Shown: in pieces, positions 42,421 through 53,164 of the stretch
How the letters are laid out: the number at the start of each line of letters is the position of its first letter
Numbering within the stretch: position 1 is the stretch's first letter
DNA from: Petaurus breviceps papuanus
Lineage: Eukaryota > Chordata > Mammalia > Diprotodontia > Petauridae
Assembly (NCBI GenBank): GCA_028583685.1
Contig: JAMXIF010000043.1
Span: forward strand, 7,918,444 to 7,982,443
Direction of reading: 5' to 3'
DNA length: 64,000 bases
Notes under the pieces: generated by a model
Databases searched by the model: none
What the model saw: the letters and a program-made list of their open reading frames with translations, nothing else
What the model was told of the DNA's origin: nothing
Made by a program: the position numbers and the translations under genes

Positions 42421-43300
42421 CTATAAAAGAACATTTTCCTTTCGGTAAGTGTTCTCTGCATCATACTCTCTCATAGTCGGGTAACCAGAGAACTCAATGG
42501 GAGAATAACCTTCTTCATAAATGTCAAAAAAGAGATCTAAGCATATGGTACACATTTAAGGAAACTTTTAAGTCAGAGCCACATTCCTAACTGATACTAC
42601 TCCTGATAAACAAGCCACATCGCCTATGGCCATTCCATTTCCAGCATCTTATCAGGGTTTACAAACTAAATGAAATTGCACTAGGTAAATGGAGATTAGA
42701 GATTTTGTAGGTAAACCTGGAAGTGGTGTGCTGTGGGTATTTGTCACTTTGGTGAAAATATAGTGACACAGAGGATCCTTTAGGAATTTGTAATAATAAG
42801 ATTTTTCTCCCAGTGTTGTTGTTTTTTTGTTTTTGTTTTTTGCAGATCTTTCACAATCTTTTGAAAGAGATGTTGGGGGAATGAATGGAATGGACAAGAG
42901 GGCACTTCTGGGATGCTGGATCATTAGGTAATATCATCTTCCCATTCTCTTTCCCCAATTATCTAAAACCAGAGGAAAATGGCAATTTTCCTTCTCTTCC
43001 AGCAAACTTTGTCAGAATTGGAATCAATGTAATTCATACACCTGATCTTAGTTTACAAACAAAAAAATACCAATGGCCAGAGTCATATTCTACCTAACAA
43101 CCTCCAATCTTTTATCTCTGTCAGGGGAGTTTTGTGGGTAATTTTCTTCACTGACATCAAAAGTAAAGATTTGTGATTAATGTTCAAAATCCAAAATTTT
43201 AATTTAACCCATTGCCCAACTTTTATTCAGAATTTATTTAAATCCCTAAATTGTTGATGAAATTATATTTGTGATTAGTGAATTTATGAAAAAAATCCCC
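42421..43300. other. Unassigned sequence
   Basis: No gene or clear repeat. Frames at 42652-42924 (minus) and 42885-43097 (plus) show no recognisable domain. Confidence 0.4.
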
Positions 43301-43802
43301 TGAAATAATGGGAATAGAAATATGAAGATCTTCCCTGCCCCTTAATAGGCCTAGGGGGAATTTGAAGGTCTTCCCTGCTTTGAAAGTAAACTCTGTCCCC
43401 TAATAGGCTGAATGTAGTCACATGGAGCCAGGGGTGGGAGGAGTTTGCTGAAGGGTCACAGGTCACAAAGCCACAGGAAGCTGGGAGTCAGAGCTAGAGA
43501 GATGGTGGGAGAGAGAGGATACACAGGCAAGGAGATGGAGAGGTTTATGAGTAAATATTGATCTTTTATTGGTTTGTGGGAAGGCTAAAGGATGACAAGG
43601 CTCTCTGTGTTGTTATGGTTTATTCACTTCTTTGCTACTGTGATGAAACTGGCTTACTCTTTTGGGGATTCAGTTCTCTGGTGTCCAAATAAATGTTTGG
43701 TTCTATCCTCTATATGGAGAATCTGTTATATTTTGTGATCGAGCACTATACAAGAATATTCATAGTCATGGTGGGTGCTGTAAATATTGCACTGGCACTA
43801 CA
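43301..43802 (+). mobile_element. LTR F, ERV LTR fossil related to the GC-rich LTR pair
   Basis: About 500 bp with TG...CA ends (TGAAATAATGGGAATAG to GCACTGGCACTACA) and an AATAAA near 43690. The first 40 bases align with the young LTR at 50446: TGGGA then GAAGATCTTCC then TGCCCC. It contains a purine-rich 'GAGAGATGGTGGGAGAGAGAG' stretch. No clear target duplication, so it is older. Confidence 0.6.
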
Positions 43803-44397
43803 AATTACTAAAAGGACAAAGTGACAATCTTAATATCTATGTCTCAATCTTCATATTTTGATCCAAAATATTATCTACAAAAAATCCAAATCAAGTGAAA
43901 CCTAATATATTTAACCAGCAAAGAGGGAAAATATAGATTTAGATTCAGGAAACATTTTTCCTCCCAATTTAGAATATTGTTTTAGTTGTTGTTTTTAACC
44001 TAAATTTTCCACATGTGATCTTAGATCTTTGGTTTATTATTAATGTAGACACAATTAAGATATCTGATCCAACACCAGTTTGACTGTATCTATATTCTTA
44101 GTCCAGACATCATTCAAATCAAGTTCTATCTATTTGAATGATATTTAGACTGACAAACATGATCACATAATTGTTGTCAAGTGAAAAAGGCCTGTGACTA
44201 CACACAGGTCCCTGAAAACTCTACATATCAAGCTTTAACATGTAACCATTTTCCTATCCCACTTTATGGAATGCTCTCTAAAGATGCCAACTTCACTTCT
44301 GTGTGTACCTCAGTGTCAAGTCTGGCTTCCAGGCCAAGGTACTTGAATACATATCCAATAATAGTAAAAGTAGATATTTTGAAAATGAACCTGAAGA
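43803..44397. other. Unassigned sequence
   Basis: No confident feature. The 85-codon frame starting at 44181 ends in the SINE that follows. Confidence 0.4.
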
Positions 44398-44545
44398 GAA
44401 AGTTAGGTGGTGGTGAGTTGATAGAGCACCAACTCTGAAGTCAGAAGGACTTGAATTCAAATCTGACCTCAGACATTTGACACTTAGCCATGTGACCTGG
44501 GCAAATCACTTAATCCTATTTGCCTTACAAAAAAAGAAAATTGAT
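44398..44545 (+). mobile_element. Marsupial tRNA-derived SINE
   Basis: 'GATAGAGCACCAACTCTGAAG', 'GACTTGAATTCAAATCTGACC', 'ACTTAGCCATGTGACCTGGGC', 'AAATCACTTAATCC', then an A-rich end. Confidence 0.88.
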
Positions 44546-44554
44546 CTGAGCCAT

Positions 44555-44640
44555 CTTCTATACCTCAATATGTAAATCCTTGCTTAATGCCTAACAAACT
44601 ATGAATGCTCAATAAATGCCAAAATAAGTTTATATATTTT
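44555..44640 (+). mobile_element. L2 3' terminus
   Basis: 'CCTTGCTTAATGCCTAACAAA' and 'atgctcaataaatgcc'. Confidence 0.6.
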
Positions 44641-45122
44641 GGAGTTTATTAGTGAATACAAAATTAAGTTTTTTCCTTTTCCTAAAGGCAGGTTGGGCAG
44701 GAAAATTAATGTACGAGGCTAGTAGATAGAGATATTACAACAAAGGGGAGAGGATTAAAACATCCCAAAACTTTCTGCTTTTTGATGATAGTTGAAATGT
44801 CCTCTGGAATACCATACATTCTCAATTTATGTCACCAAAAGGGGGAAAAGACTGGACAAAAAGTTCAAAGGGATTTCCAGAGTATTACCAAATAGATTAC
44901 AATATAAACAATGGTTTAAATATGTAGTTTTCCAGATTTGTATTATGTTTTAAAGGGAAGGAATAGACCTAGGCTTAAACCATTAATTAACATCTTTCCA
45001 AAGAAGAGACATGGTCTCAGATTTCAAGCACTGCTCAAGTGACTTCTTGCCTTGTAGGTGTTTCTAAGTAGTGGCAATGAAATTGAGGGAATTAAAGGGC
45101 ATTAGCATAGCAAATGGTTAAT
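44641..45122. other. Unassigned sequence
   Basis: No confident feature. Confidence 0.4.
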
Positions 45123-45848
45123 TGTGGGAATTGGGTGAACCACACTGACTCCATCTTGTGACTCAATTCTGGACCCAGATCAATTCTGTATTAAATTATG
45201 TGTCTAGTCCATATTGTGTCTTGTGAGAAAATTTGATTCAGTTGTGAGAATTTGAGACAAAACCTGATTTCATTGTTTGAACCTAGCCCTGTGTGACTGG
45301 GTGACTAGACCACCTTTCCCTGCTGCTTAGAGACCCTTAACCAAGGACCTAGGCTATGCTGACCAGAAACCCAGTCAGGGCAAAAGACTGATGCAAGGAG
45401 TTTTCTTACTATACATCTCAAACAATCCATATATCTTATCTGAAAAAAAGGCCTCATACAGATAAGTCAGTTATTGTTTCCATGTTCTTTTGATTTACAG
45501 ATACTTTGGGGTAATGGGACACCTCTTTTTCTGAATTCAGTTAATTGTACTTGTTTATTCTCTCCTTCCCAACTTGGAAATTCCCTAATCTGTTAGCCAA
45601 TTATAAATCAAATTACCTAATGTTGTATTGTTTCCTTTTAATTAATTGCACTTATTTGATTAATTGCTTTTAATGTAAAAAAAATGCTTTTAATGTAAAA
45701 AAAGTCTATCTCCCCCTGTATTCAAGGCCTAAGCTAAGGAGGTCTCATTCTGCTTCATTAAGCAATTGGCATGCTTTGCTTAATAAAGCTATATGCAAAG
45801 AAGATAGAACCTTTGTTTTCTAAGTCAGTTCATCTTTCACCTGCCACA
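45123..45848 (+). mobile_element. LTR E, ERV LTR fossil
   Basis: About 726 bp with TG...CA ends (TGTGGGAATTGGGTGAACC to CACCTGCCACA). Near the 3' end, TTAATAAAGC is followed by a short U5-like tail rich in CTTT. It contains a short direct duplication (TGCTTTTAATGTAAAAAAA, twice, at about 45667-45705). It is not like the other LTRs here. No target duplication seen. Confidence 0.6.
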
Positions 45849-46379
45849 GTGGTAGAAGGATATTTATAACATATATTAAACCAAATGAATTTAGTCTACA
45901 GGACAGGAGGCAACTCAGAACACTTCTGAATGCAGTATGACTTAGGACTTTTTAGTTGTTTGTGATAGCACTTTGCCTTTAGCAAAAGTGTGAATGAGCT
46001 AAATTTTTCTTTGGTGCTTCTTGATCCTCCTCTATTTCAGAGTCTCCCTCTACTACCCCAAAAAACAATGAGTGATCTCTCTGAGTTCTGCCTAGACCCC
46101 TCCCCCCCACACACACACTTGGACCTTTCTTGAGTCTTGTCTTTCCTGTGCAACTTTTTCTAACTAATCTATTCCATGAAAACTTTTGTCTATCATATGA
46201 ATTCAGCAGCCTGTAAACGTTATTGGTTAGCTAATTTTGTAAAAGCTTCAAACCATTGCCTTGTCTCCTACCCCCATTCCCACCTCATCTTAAGTTCTGA
46301 AGTGAAAAAGCATAGTCGATTAGTGAGTGGTCCTCTTTAAGATATGAAATGAAGACAAGATAAGTAATTGTAAGGAATA
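45849..46379. other. Unassigned sequence
   Basis: No gene or clear repeat. Confidence 0.4.
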
Positions 46380-47420
46380 ACAATGACCACAGAATTAGAA
46401 GGGTCCTTAAATGCCATCCTAGACAATCATATACAGTTTTACATAATAATTCATACATACATACATCCTACATAATCAAGAATACTCCCTATTTATTGGG
46501 TTGCCAACTTGTGATTCTAGTGACTGATGCTAAATAAGATGAGAAGGTTGTATAGCATGAGTTCAAGAGTTCTGAGCTACTCTAGATCGAATGCCAACTA
46601 GTGTCCATACTGACTGATACCAATATGATAAGCTCCTGGGAAGAGCCACCTGTAGCCTCCTGTGTAAAGAGGTATGAACCAGCAAAGTTTGGAGGGGGTG
46701 GGTGGAAATGCAACTGCTAAAAGCATCTTTGCTAATCATTACTGAGATTAGACCACAGTGCCCATTCTACTTCCCATCTGGGTAAATTAAGAGGACCCAT
46801 TCTCAAATTAAAAAAAAAAAAATCCACTCTACAATGTTACATGGTCATCTAGCCTTTGTTTGAAGATCACCAGGGAGGCATAATTGACTACCACCCAGAG
46901 AAAACAATTCCACTTTTGAACTGCTGTAACTGTAAACAGAAAGCTTTTCTTTACATTAAGATTGAATCTGCTGCTTTGCCAAGTCCTGCCTATACATTCT
47001 ACTTTTGCCTTTGAGGGGAATCGGAAGGTTTTGTGAAGTCTTTGTGACAACCCTTCAAATATAAGACAAACACTATGATGTCCTTCTGAAGTTTGTTCTT
47101 CCCTGAATTAAACAGAGCAGCAGATCTTCATATACTATAACCTTGAGGTTCCTTCACCAGACTATTCCAACATCCTTTAGAGGTTCTACAAGCTTATTAA
47201 TGTTCTCTCTGCAGAGAAATCACAGAGATTCTATCCCTTCCCATTGTAAAAGGGATGCAAATTGGAATATGTGACTACTGAGGTTGCTTTGAACTTAGAT
47301 TCCTTGATTCTCTTAGTTAAGGTATTAATGTATGACTTTATCTAACCTGTTTGGATACACTGGAATTTTAGTATATTTTTTCAGTGATAGCCCAAGGAAA
47401 CAAAGGTATCTTGGCTACCA
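46380..47420 (-). mobile_element. L3/CR1 LINE, minus strand, split by a 7SL pseudogene
   Basis: 'CAGAATTAGAAGGGTCCTTAA' with 'tgccatcctagacaatc' lies at 46390-46430. The L3 text resumes at about 46830 with 'ACATGGTCATCTAGCCTTTG', 'TTTGAAGATCACCAGGGAGG', 'ccacttttgaactgctgtaactgt', 'AAAGCTTTTCTTTACATTAAG' and later 'tggaatatgtgactactgaggttgctttgaactt'. These are consecutive blocks of antisense L3. Confidence 0.65.
46490..46823 (+). pseudogene. 7SL (SRP) RNA retropseudogene
   Basis: 7SL RNA is the scaffold of the signal recognition particle. This stretch follows the 7SL sequence along nearly its whole length with many substitutions: GAGTTCAAGAGTTCTGAGCT (7SL GAGTCCAGGAGTTCTGGGCT); CAATATGATAAGCTCCTGGGA; AAAGAGGTATGAACCAGC (7SL AAGGAGGGGTGAACCGGC); GGAAATGCAACTGCTAAAAG, CTAATCATTACTGAGATTAG; and a decayed 'cactgcactccagcctgggca' end. 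An A13 run at 46810-46823 closes it. The 3' A tail and the loss of key loop bases mark it as a processed, dead copy, probably made by L1. The 5' 20 or so bases are poorly preserved. It sits inside an L3 fragment. Confidence 0.8.
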
Positions 47421-48416
47421 GTTCAGCATCATTGGTTGAGATATGGTTAGTGGCATAAAATCCTTTTCTGAATGTCCCTCAAATCATACCACAATGCAAG
47501 TGCTTACCCACTGTACTTGCAAATGAAGGCAAGCCTGGATATAAGAGCAGTTATTTGGATAAACTGGAGAAATGCCTCAGGCCTCTTTCTTCTGGCATAG
47601 AAGAGGCAGACACTCCCTTTGATAAAGTGATTGATTGGGAAGGCAGACAAATGATAAGCTTTCTGTCCTGATAGAAGGATTGATGAATTGGTGGTCTTTC
47701 TGAAGATATAACTAGTAGCTGTGGGGTCTAGGCTATCCATAGATCTTAATAGGAAAAAGGCTTGTATAAATGATGCTGTGCTGAAAATGAAAAGGAGGTA
47801 GTGAACCCCTGTGGTTAGTATCCATTCATTGGAAAAGAACAGTTTATACTTGGCACAGACAGTGGCACAGAAGGACTTTAGGACATGATAGAAGATGTTA
47901 TCATGAAAACTTGGGTACTTTGCTCTGGGGCAGATTTTTCTTTCTAGGTTACTATAAGGTACATCTTAGAAACATAAATGAGGTACATTTTAGGGGGTAA
48001 TGGAAGTCTTTTTCCAGACCTGTGATAACATTTAATTTTCTCTCAAATAACTATGGCATTCAGTCCCTAAAGTTCAAATTCAATTCATATTTCTGTTTAT
48101 CACCACAAGTGAGTGTGATATGTCAATTTGCATTCATATTGATAGCTGTAATACATTATTAATAAGGGAGAAGTCACTTCAAATAATCTAAATGTAGAAA
48201 GCCATTGGCATGCATAGAACATGGGTTGAATGTGCCCTGTCTTGTCACATCCAGGCCATGCATAAATCACTATAAGAGGTAAAAAGTACCTTGCTTTTCA
48301 GGAAGCTCTGAAAACTCTTCATACTCTGATAATACCACTGTTGTTATCATAAGACTAGAAGGCATGTGGTCCTTAATCCATATCAAATACTTATCACGTT
48401 CCCCATACAAACTCTT
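47421..48416. other. Unassigned sequence
   Basis: No confident feature. The minus-strand frame 47504-47740 has no recognisable domain. Confidence 0.4.
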
Positions 48417-48568
48417 TTTTTTTTCTTTTTGGAGGGCAGTTGGGGTTAAGTGACTTGCCCAAGGTCACATGGCTAGTTTTTGTATTAAGTGTCTGAGGCC
48501 GAATTTGAACTCAGGTCCTCCTGACTCCAGGGCTGATGCTCTGGTCACTGAGCCAGCTAGCCACCCCT
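48417..48568 (-). mobile_element. Marsupial tRNA-derived SINE
   Basis: T-rich start, 'GGGCAGTTGGGGTTAAGTGAC', 'CCAAGGTCACATGGCTAG', 'TTTGAACTCAGGTCCTCCTG', 'CACTGAGCCAGCTAGCC'. The flanks ATACAAACTCTT (48405-48416) and ATAAAGACTCTT (48569-48580) are decayed target duplications. Confidence 0.9.
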
Positions 48569-48659
48569 ATAAAGACTCTTATAAGACAGTCCTTTATTGT
48601 GAACTCCTACCACACCCATCCCTACACTGACATGCACATTACCCAGCCATATATTTCAC

Positions 48660-50065
48660 TATGAATGTGAAGACCACCCCATATGAACTCCCTAATAGCT
48701 CACTCCTCCCTCCTAATTTTATTTTATTTTTTTGCTTCTCAGACATCTTCACCATCATTACCTAATTTTCTCCTTGATAAGTTTCAAAAGAAGTACCCCT
48801 TCCACTAAGGCTAATCCTTCTATTCATGTACTTGATACTATTTTCTCCTACCACTTCCAGGACCATGCCCACTAGTCATCACCTCTTTCTATGCATCTTC
48901 AAACACTCTTTACTGGTTTGTTCCCATCCACCTAAAGACCTTGTTGGGTCTTCCTAATCCTAATGGAGCCTCCCCTTAGCCTTTCCTTTAAACCCATACA
49001 GCTATCCAATCTCTCTTTTCCCTTTCAAAGCAAAACTTCTTGAAATATTATTGTAAACCAGTTACTCATTCTTGTTTTCTCTCCTCAACCTTTTAAAATT
49101 GTTTTAATCCCCACCTTTTCACTAAAACTACTGTCTCAAAAATAATCAGAGACATCCAAATAAAAATATTTCTGAGACCTCATCTTCATTTACTTTTCCA
49201 ATGTTAGTGATCTACTCCTGGATATTCTTTCCTCTGGGCTTTTGAGGAATAGCATACCCCTGATTCTGTTCTCATGTCTCTAACCACTCATTGTTGTCCA
49301 GTTGTTTCAGTCATGTCTGATTCTTCATGACACCATGGACCACACTGTCTATGGTATTTTCTTGACAAAATGTTGGAGTGATATGCCATTTCCTTCTCCA
49401 GTACAGTGAGGTCAACAGATATTAAATGACTTGCCCAGGGTCACACAGTTATTACATGTCTGGGGTTGAATTTGAACTCAAGTCTTCTTGACTTCAGGCC
49501 CTGCACTCTACCCACTGAGCCAACTAGTGGCATCTGTCTACTCCTTCTCTCATTTTCTCCTTGTTTTCCTTACCCTTAAGATAAAACTCTGCAAAGATCT
49601 ATCCTTGGTTTCCTTCTCTTTCCTCCATGTATTCTTCTCCTTGGTCATTTTCACCTATTTCATGATTTCAACTCTTCTCTCTATGCAGATACCATATAGT
49701 CTCATAGGCAAGTCTATATCTTCTATCTCCCTATAGGACATTTTCAGTGAGATTCTAGTAGAGCAAACTTAACAAGTCCAATATGAAGACTATTGTCTTT
49801 CCCCTAAAACTATTCTTCCTTGGCATCATCAAATAATTCAACTTCGGAAACTGATATGGTTTTATTAATGAAACTGATATTGATGAAGATGCATTGCCTT
49901 CTTCTTTGCTACTGCACCCTAAAAATCACTGTGCATTTCCATCTGACTTCCTTCCATTTTCGTCCTCTATTAGAATGTGAGTTCCTTGAGGGCAGAGACT
50001 GTGTTTATTTTCAACTTTATTCCTAGACCCTAGGACAGTTCTTTGCACTTACTAAGGGATTAATA
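48660..50065 (+). mobile_element. L2 LINE, ORF2 region to 3' end, split by a SINE
   Basis: Long sense L2: 'AAAGCAAAACTTCTTGAAATA', 'TCACTAAAACTACTGTCTC', 'TCCTGGATATTCTTTCCTC' before the SINE; 'CTATCCTTGGTTTCCTTCTC', 'atttcaactcttctctctatgcagata' after it; and the terminal 'AGAATGTGAGTTCCTTGAGGG' with 'cagagactgtgtttattttc'. This is reverse transcriptase ORF text with all frames destroyed. The nested SINE is at 49290-49531. Confidence 0.75.
49290..49531 (-). mobile_element. Marsupial tRNA-SINE with RTE-like tail, minus strand
   Basis: Antisense of the type seen at 11126-11378. The tail comes first ('TTGTTGTCCAGTTGTTTCAG', 'TCATGTCTGATTCTTCATGAC'), then 'GCCATTTCCTTCTCCAGTACA', 'TTAAATGACTTGCCCAGGG', 'GTCACACAGTTATTACATG', 'TTTGAACTCAAGTCTTCTTG' and 'ACTCTACCCACTGAGCCAAC'. 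Inserted in L2. Confidence 0.88.
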
Positions 50066-50087
50066 TATATATATATATATATATATT
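50061..50087. repeat. (TA)n microsatellite
   Basis: A TA run at the L2 3' end, likely grown from the terminal L2 repeat. Confidence 0.9.
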
Positions 50088-50164
50088 CCTCCTAATACAC
50101 TATTTCTGCCTGTCTCGTGCTCAAAATTTTGAGTTATTCTTTGAGTTTTCTAGTCTGTTAACAG

Positions 50165-50330
50165 AATCATGGTATCATGTATTTGGAGCTGGAAAGAATC
50201 TTAATAGGTCTCTAACCCCTCATTTTATAGATAGGAACATTAAAGCCCTAAGAAATTCATCATTTTTTCCTAGATCAAACAGGTAATAAACAGTAGAAAT
50301 TGTATTTGAATCCTGTTCTTTATCACATAT
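50165..50330. mobile_element. Old MIR/L3-type relic
   Basis: 'TTTGGAGCTGGAAAGAATCTT', 'aataggtctctaacccctcattttatagatagg', 'aggtaataaacagtagaaattgtatttgaatcc'. Confidence 0.6.
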
Positions 50331-50445
50331 TATCAATTCCTTCTCTCCAAAAATATCTCAAAACAAACCCTTCTTCTCTATTTATATTGTCACCACCGTA
50401 ATATAGGCCTTTATTGAGATAGGCCGGCATTAACATGTTAGTCCC

Positions 50446-50756
50446 TGTAAGGGTTATGGGATTTAAAGATCTTCCATGCCCCGTTGGACTTGCTGACGTA
50501 GCAGGAAGGGGCGGAGCAAGAGGAAGCGGAAGCCAAGCTAGCGTTCTTTCGGTGGCTGGTGGTGGTGGTGACGGCGGCAGCAGCAGAGGCAGTGGCAGCG
50601 CGAAGCCCTTTTTGAGTTAGAACTGCTAAGGACTTTCTGCTAAGGACTCCTGCTGAGGACTGCCAGGGGCCGGAGCTGCTGGGAGTGCGCTTCCAGGACN
50701 NNNNNNNNNATATTTGTAATCTCTATAGGCATTGTGAATATGGCATTGCTGATACA
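50446..50756 (+). mobile_element. Solo LTR, young GC-rich ERV LTR, copy 2, cut by an assembly gap (fossil)
   Basis: Sense copy of the LTR at 17585-18124: TGTAAGGGTTATGGG start, CTGATACA end, and identical 5-bp target duplications GTCCC at 50441-50445 and 50757-50761. Ten N at 50700-50709 replace sequence. From copy 1, about 239 bases are missing at that point (the equivalent of 17632-17870). The first 254 bases differ from copy 1 at only about nine sites. It lies inside or next to L2 sequence. Confidence 0.92.
50494..50534 (+). promoter_or_regulatory. Promoter-like cluster in LTR copy 2
   Basis: Same order as copy 1: TGACGTAGC, CAGGAAGG, GGGGCGGAGC, AGGAAGCGGAAGC. Motif names are by likeness. 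Confidence 0.55.
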
Positions 50757-50761
50757 GTCCC

Positions 50762-51216
50762 CAACATGTCCTCCTGCTTCCACTCTTTGTCCTTTATAAT
50801 TCACCTTTAATATCTCTGCCAGGTAATTTTTTCTCATGTATAGATCCAATTATATTACACTTCTTCTTGAACTTCTCATTGATTTCCTTTTGCCTACTGA
50901 GTAAAGTATCCAAATTTTGGTCTGACACTTAAAGCACTTCACTATCCCTGAGCCTCTGCTTTTCCTAGCCTTTTATTGTATTACTTGCCTCTCCATATAC
51001 TCCAAGCTTTTGTGTAACTGGTCTACTTAGTGCTCTTCCAACATTTACTTACCTCTCCCTGTGCCTGAAACATCCTCCTTCCTGGTCTTTACCTATTATG
51101 ATACAATGGAATGAATTCTGGCCTACTCCTTACAGCATTTTTTTGTCTGCACCTATGCTTTCAAAAGTTGTTGTGTGCCATGTAACATAGTTTTTATTTT
51201 CTTAAAATGCTCTTTG
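50762..51216 (+). mobile_element. L2 LINE, ORF2 region
   Basis: Sense L2: 'CATGTCCTCCTGCTTCCACTC', 'cttctcattgatttccttttgcc', 'TCCCTGAGCCTCTGCTTTTCC', 'gcttttgtgtaactggtc', 'CCTCCTTCCTGGTCTTTACC'. Probably a continuation of a different part of L2 from the copy before the LTR. Confidence 0.65.
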
Positions 51217-51400
51217 AGAAAAGCAACATGGTGAAGTGAAAAGGGTTTTGGTTCTTGTCAGGAGAATTCTGACTTCCAATCCTATTTCTGACACTTAATA
51301 GCTGTGAAATTATTGCATACTAGCTAATCTTTCTAGTCATCAGCTTCCTCATCTATAAAATGGAGAGAATAATAAAACTCATGTTTTGAAAGAAAATATA
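51217..51400 (+). mobile_element. MIR
   Basis: 'AAAAGCAACATGGTGAAGTGA', 'CTGACTTCCAATCCTATTTC', 'TTAATAGCTGTGAAATTATTG', 'TTCCTCATCTATAAAATGG'. Confidence 0.75.
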
Positions 51401-51489
51401 TAAATTCAATTTCTCATTATGCCCTACATTATTTTTAAATGGTTTTAGTTACTTTTATTTTATTTTTAAATGGTTCTACTTTTTTTTCT

Positions 51490-51870
51490 TTATGTCCTTA
51501 GGTGAATTGTAAGTTTTTTGAGGGATCATGCATCATATATTTTTATGTCCTCAACAATTCCTGGCACAGTCTATTACCCCTAGTAGATATTTAATATTAG
51601 TTCTTCATTAACTAATCTTTAGGTAGCAGGAAGTCACCTTGGTTGGACAAGCTATTTAACTTTCTTGGGTCCTCAGTGTCATCCTCTATGAAATGAGGAT
51701 TACAATATGTGCTTTTTCTACCTCATATAGTTGATGAGTATTTAGAGCTGGAAGTGATCTCTAACCCCTTCATTTCACAGATGAGGAAATTAAAGCCCAG
51801 AGAGGTCAAAAGGATTGCTTAAATTTAAACTGGTAGTAAGAAATGGGATCAAATGAGGGTATAGCTCATA
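51490..51870 (+). mobile_element. L2 3' end and MIR relics
   Basis: 'GTGAATTGTAAGTTTTTTGAG' to 'cctagtagatatttaat' (51500-51600) is an L2 end. 'CAAGCTATTTAACTTTCTTGG' with 'aatgaggattacaatatgtgc' (51640-51715) is MIR. 'TTAGAGCTGGAAGTGATCTC' with 'atttcacagatgaggaaatt' (51738-51800) is the MIR/L3-type block. Confidence 0.65.
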
Positions 51871-52289
51871 TGGCTTTACAATGTGTTGTAGTATGGATAT
51901 GTTATTTTTACTATTAAGGTAGTTTTGATTTTATTCTTGATTAAGCATTATGGTATTATAGATTATAGCACCCCATTGTTATTTTTATTAATAATTGTAT
52001 TTATAATTTTATAACACAAAAGCTCATGTTGATTCAAGTCTATGCTGGCATAAACATTTAAATCACTGGAAGAGAGAAAATGTAGTGTTAGTTCAAGCTT
52101 AATAATAAACTTGTGTTGCCATTTTTTATTGAGAAGGATAAAATCAGTGACGATATAGTCAAATTAATCAATATATATAATGACTAGCCATTAAAACATC
52201 ATCATCATGATCATCATCACCCCCCTTGTTCTATCCAAAATTCAACAAAGATAATCCTATCAGCTATTATTCTTATGTCACCCCTTCAT
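51871..52289. other. Unassigned AT-rich sequence
   Basis: No confident feature. An ATC-rich patch lies at 52200-52222. Confidence 0.4.
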
Positions 52290-52430
52290 TAATTAAAATT
52301 TGGCCATGGCTTCCCATTTCCTACAAGATAAAAACCAATGTTTTCACCCTATAAGTTCCTTAATAAGCTGGATTCTTGCTTTCCTTTACATATTTAACTC
52401 TCACTCTTCAATGGTGTTGTCTAAATAGCT
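52290..52430 (+). mobile_element. L2 fragment
   Basis: 'GGCCATGGCTTCCCATTTCCT', 'acaagataaaaaccaatgtt', 'CCTTAATAAGCTGGATTCTTG': the L2 'atggcttcccat..ataaaatcc' block. Confidence 0.6.
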
Positions 52431-52446
52431 AGAAATGCTCTAAAAT

Positions 52447-52462
52447 ACACACACACACACAG
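52447..52462. repeat. (CA)n microsatellite
   Basis: A short CA run. Confidence 0.9.
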
Positions 52463-53153
52463 GTGAACATATAGATGTTGTCTACTAGGAGAGGAAAAAA
52501 AAACATCATCTCTAGCTATGAAGAAAATATACTTTGATTATTGTGATTAATTCTTAGCATCATTTTTCAGAAATAAATTTGTGGTAAGAAAAATATCTTT
52601 ACTTTTCTCTTTAACAAATTAGGGTAGTTTTTCCCTGGAAAGTGAAAAAGTTATGATTGAGACTTGATAGGCTCAGAAAGCTAAGGCTCATATTATGCCT
52701 CAACATATCTTTCTAGTATTTACTGACCATTTTGACATAGTTCCTGGTGATATATGGATAAAACAGAAGTTGAAATCCTGTAGACTTGGCAAATGTCCCA
52801 CAGTTGTGGGCTATCACAACCTCCTACTACCCAGACAAAGTTTTCATAAGGACACAAGTGAGAGATATGTCTACCTAAGATAAATACTAATGTGTCATTG
52901 TTGAATAGTCTTTCTATAGTATGACTAAGTAAACTTCATTTTGTCAGTTATTGAATAGCCTAAGATTAGCTCATTTCCTTTTAATATTAAACCTGACCTA
53001 AGAGGATACTCAATTAAATCATATCACCCCTATCTAATAACATGATAAGCAATACCACATCTAAAGGAGGTCAAGAAGATACATGAAGTACCTTTAGTTC
53101 ATTACATACAAGGATTTATGAAAAGAAATTGGACTGGAGAAGAGAAGAATTAC
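52463..53153. other. Unassigned sequence
   Basis: No confident feature. Confidence 0.4.
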
Positions 53154-53164
53154 AATAATTATCT

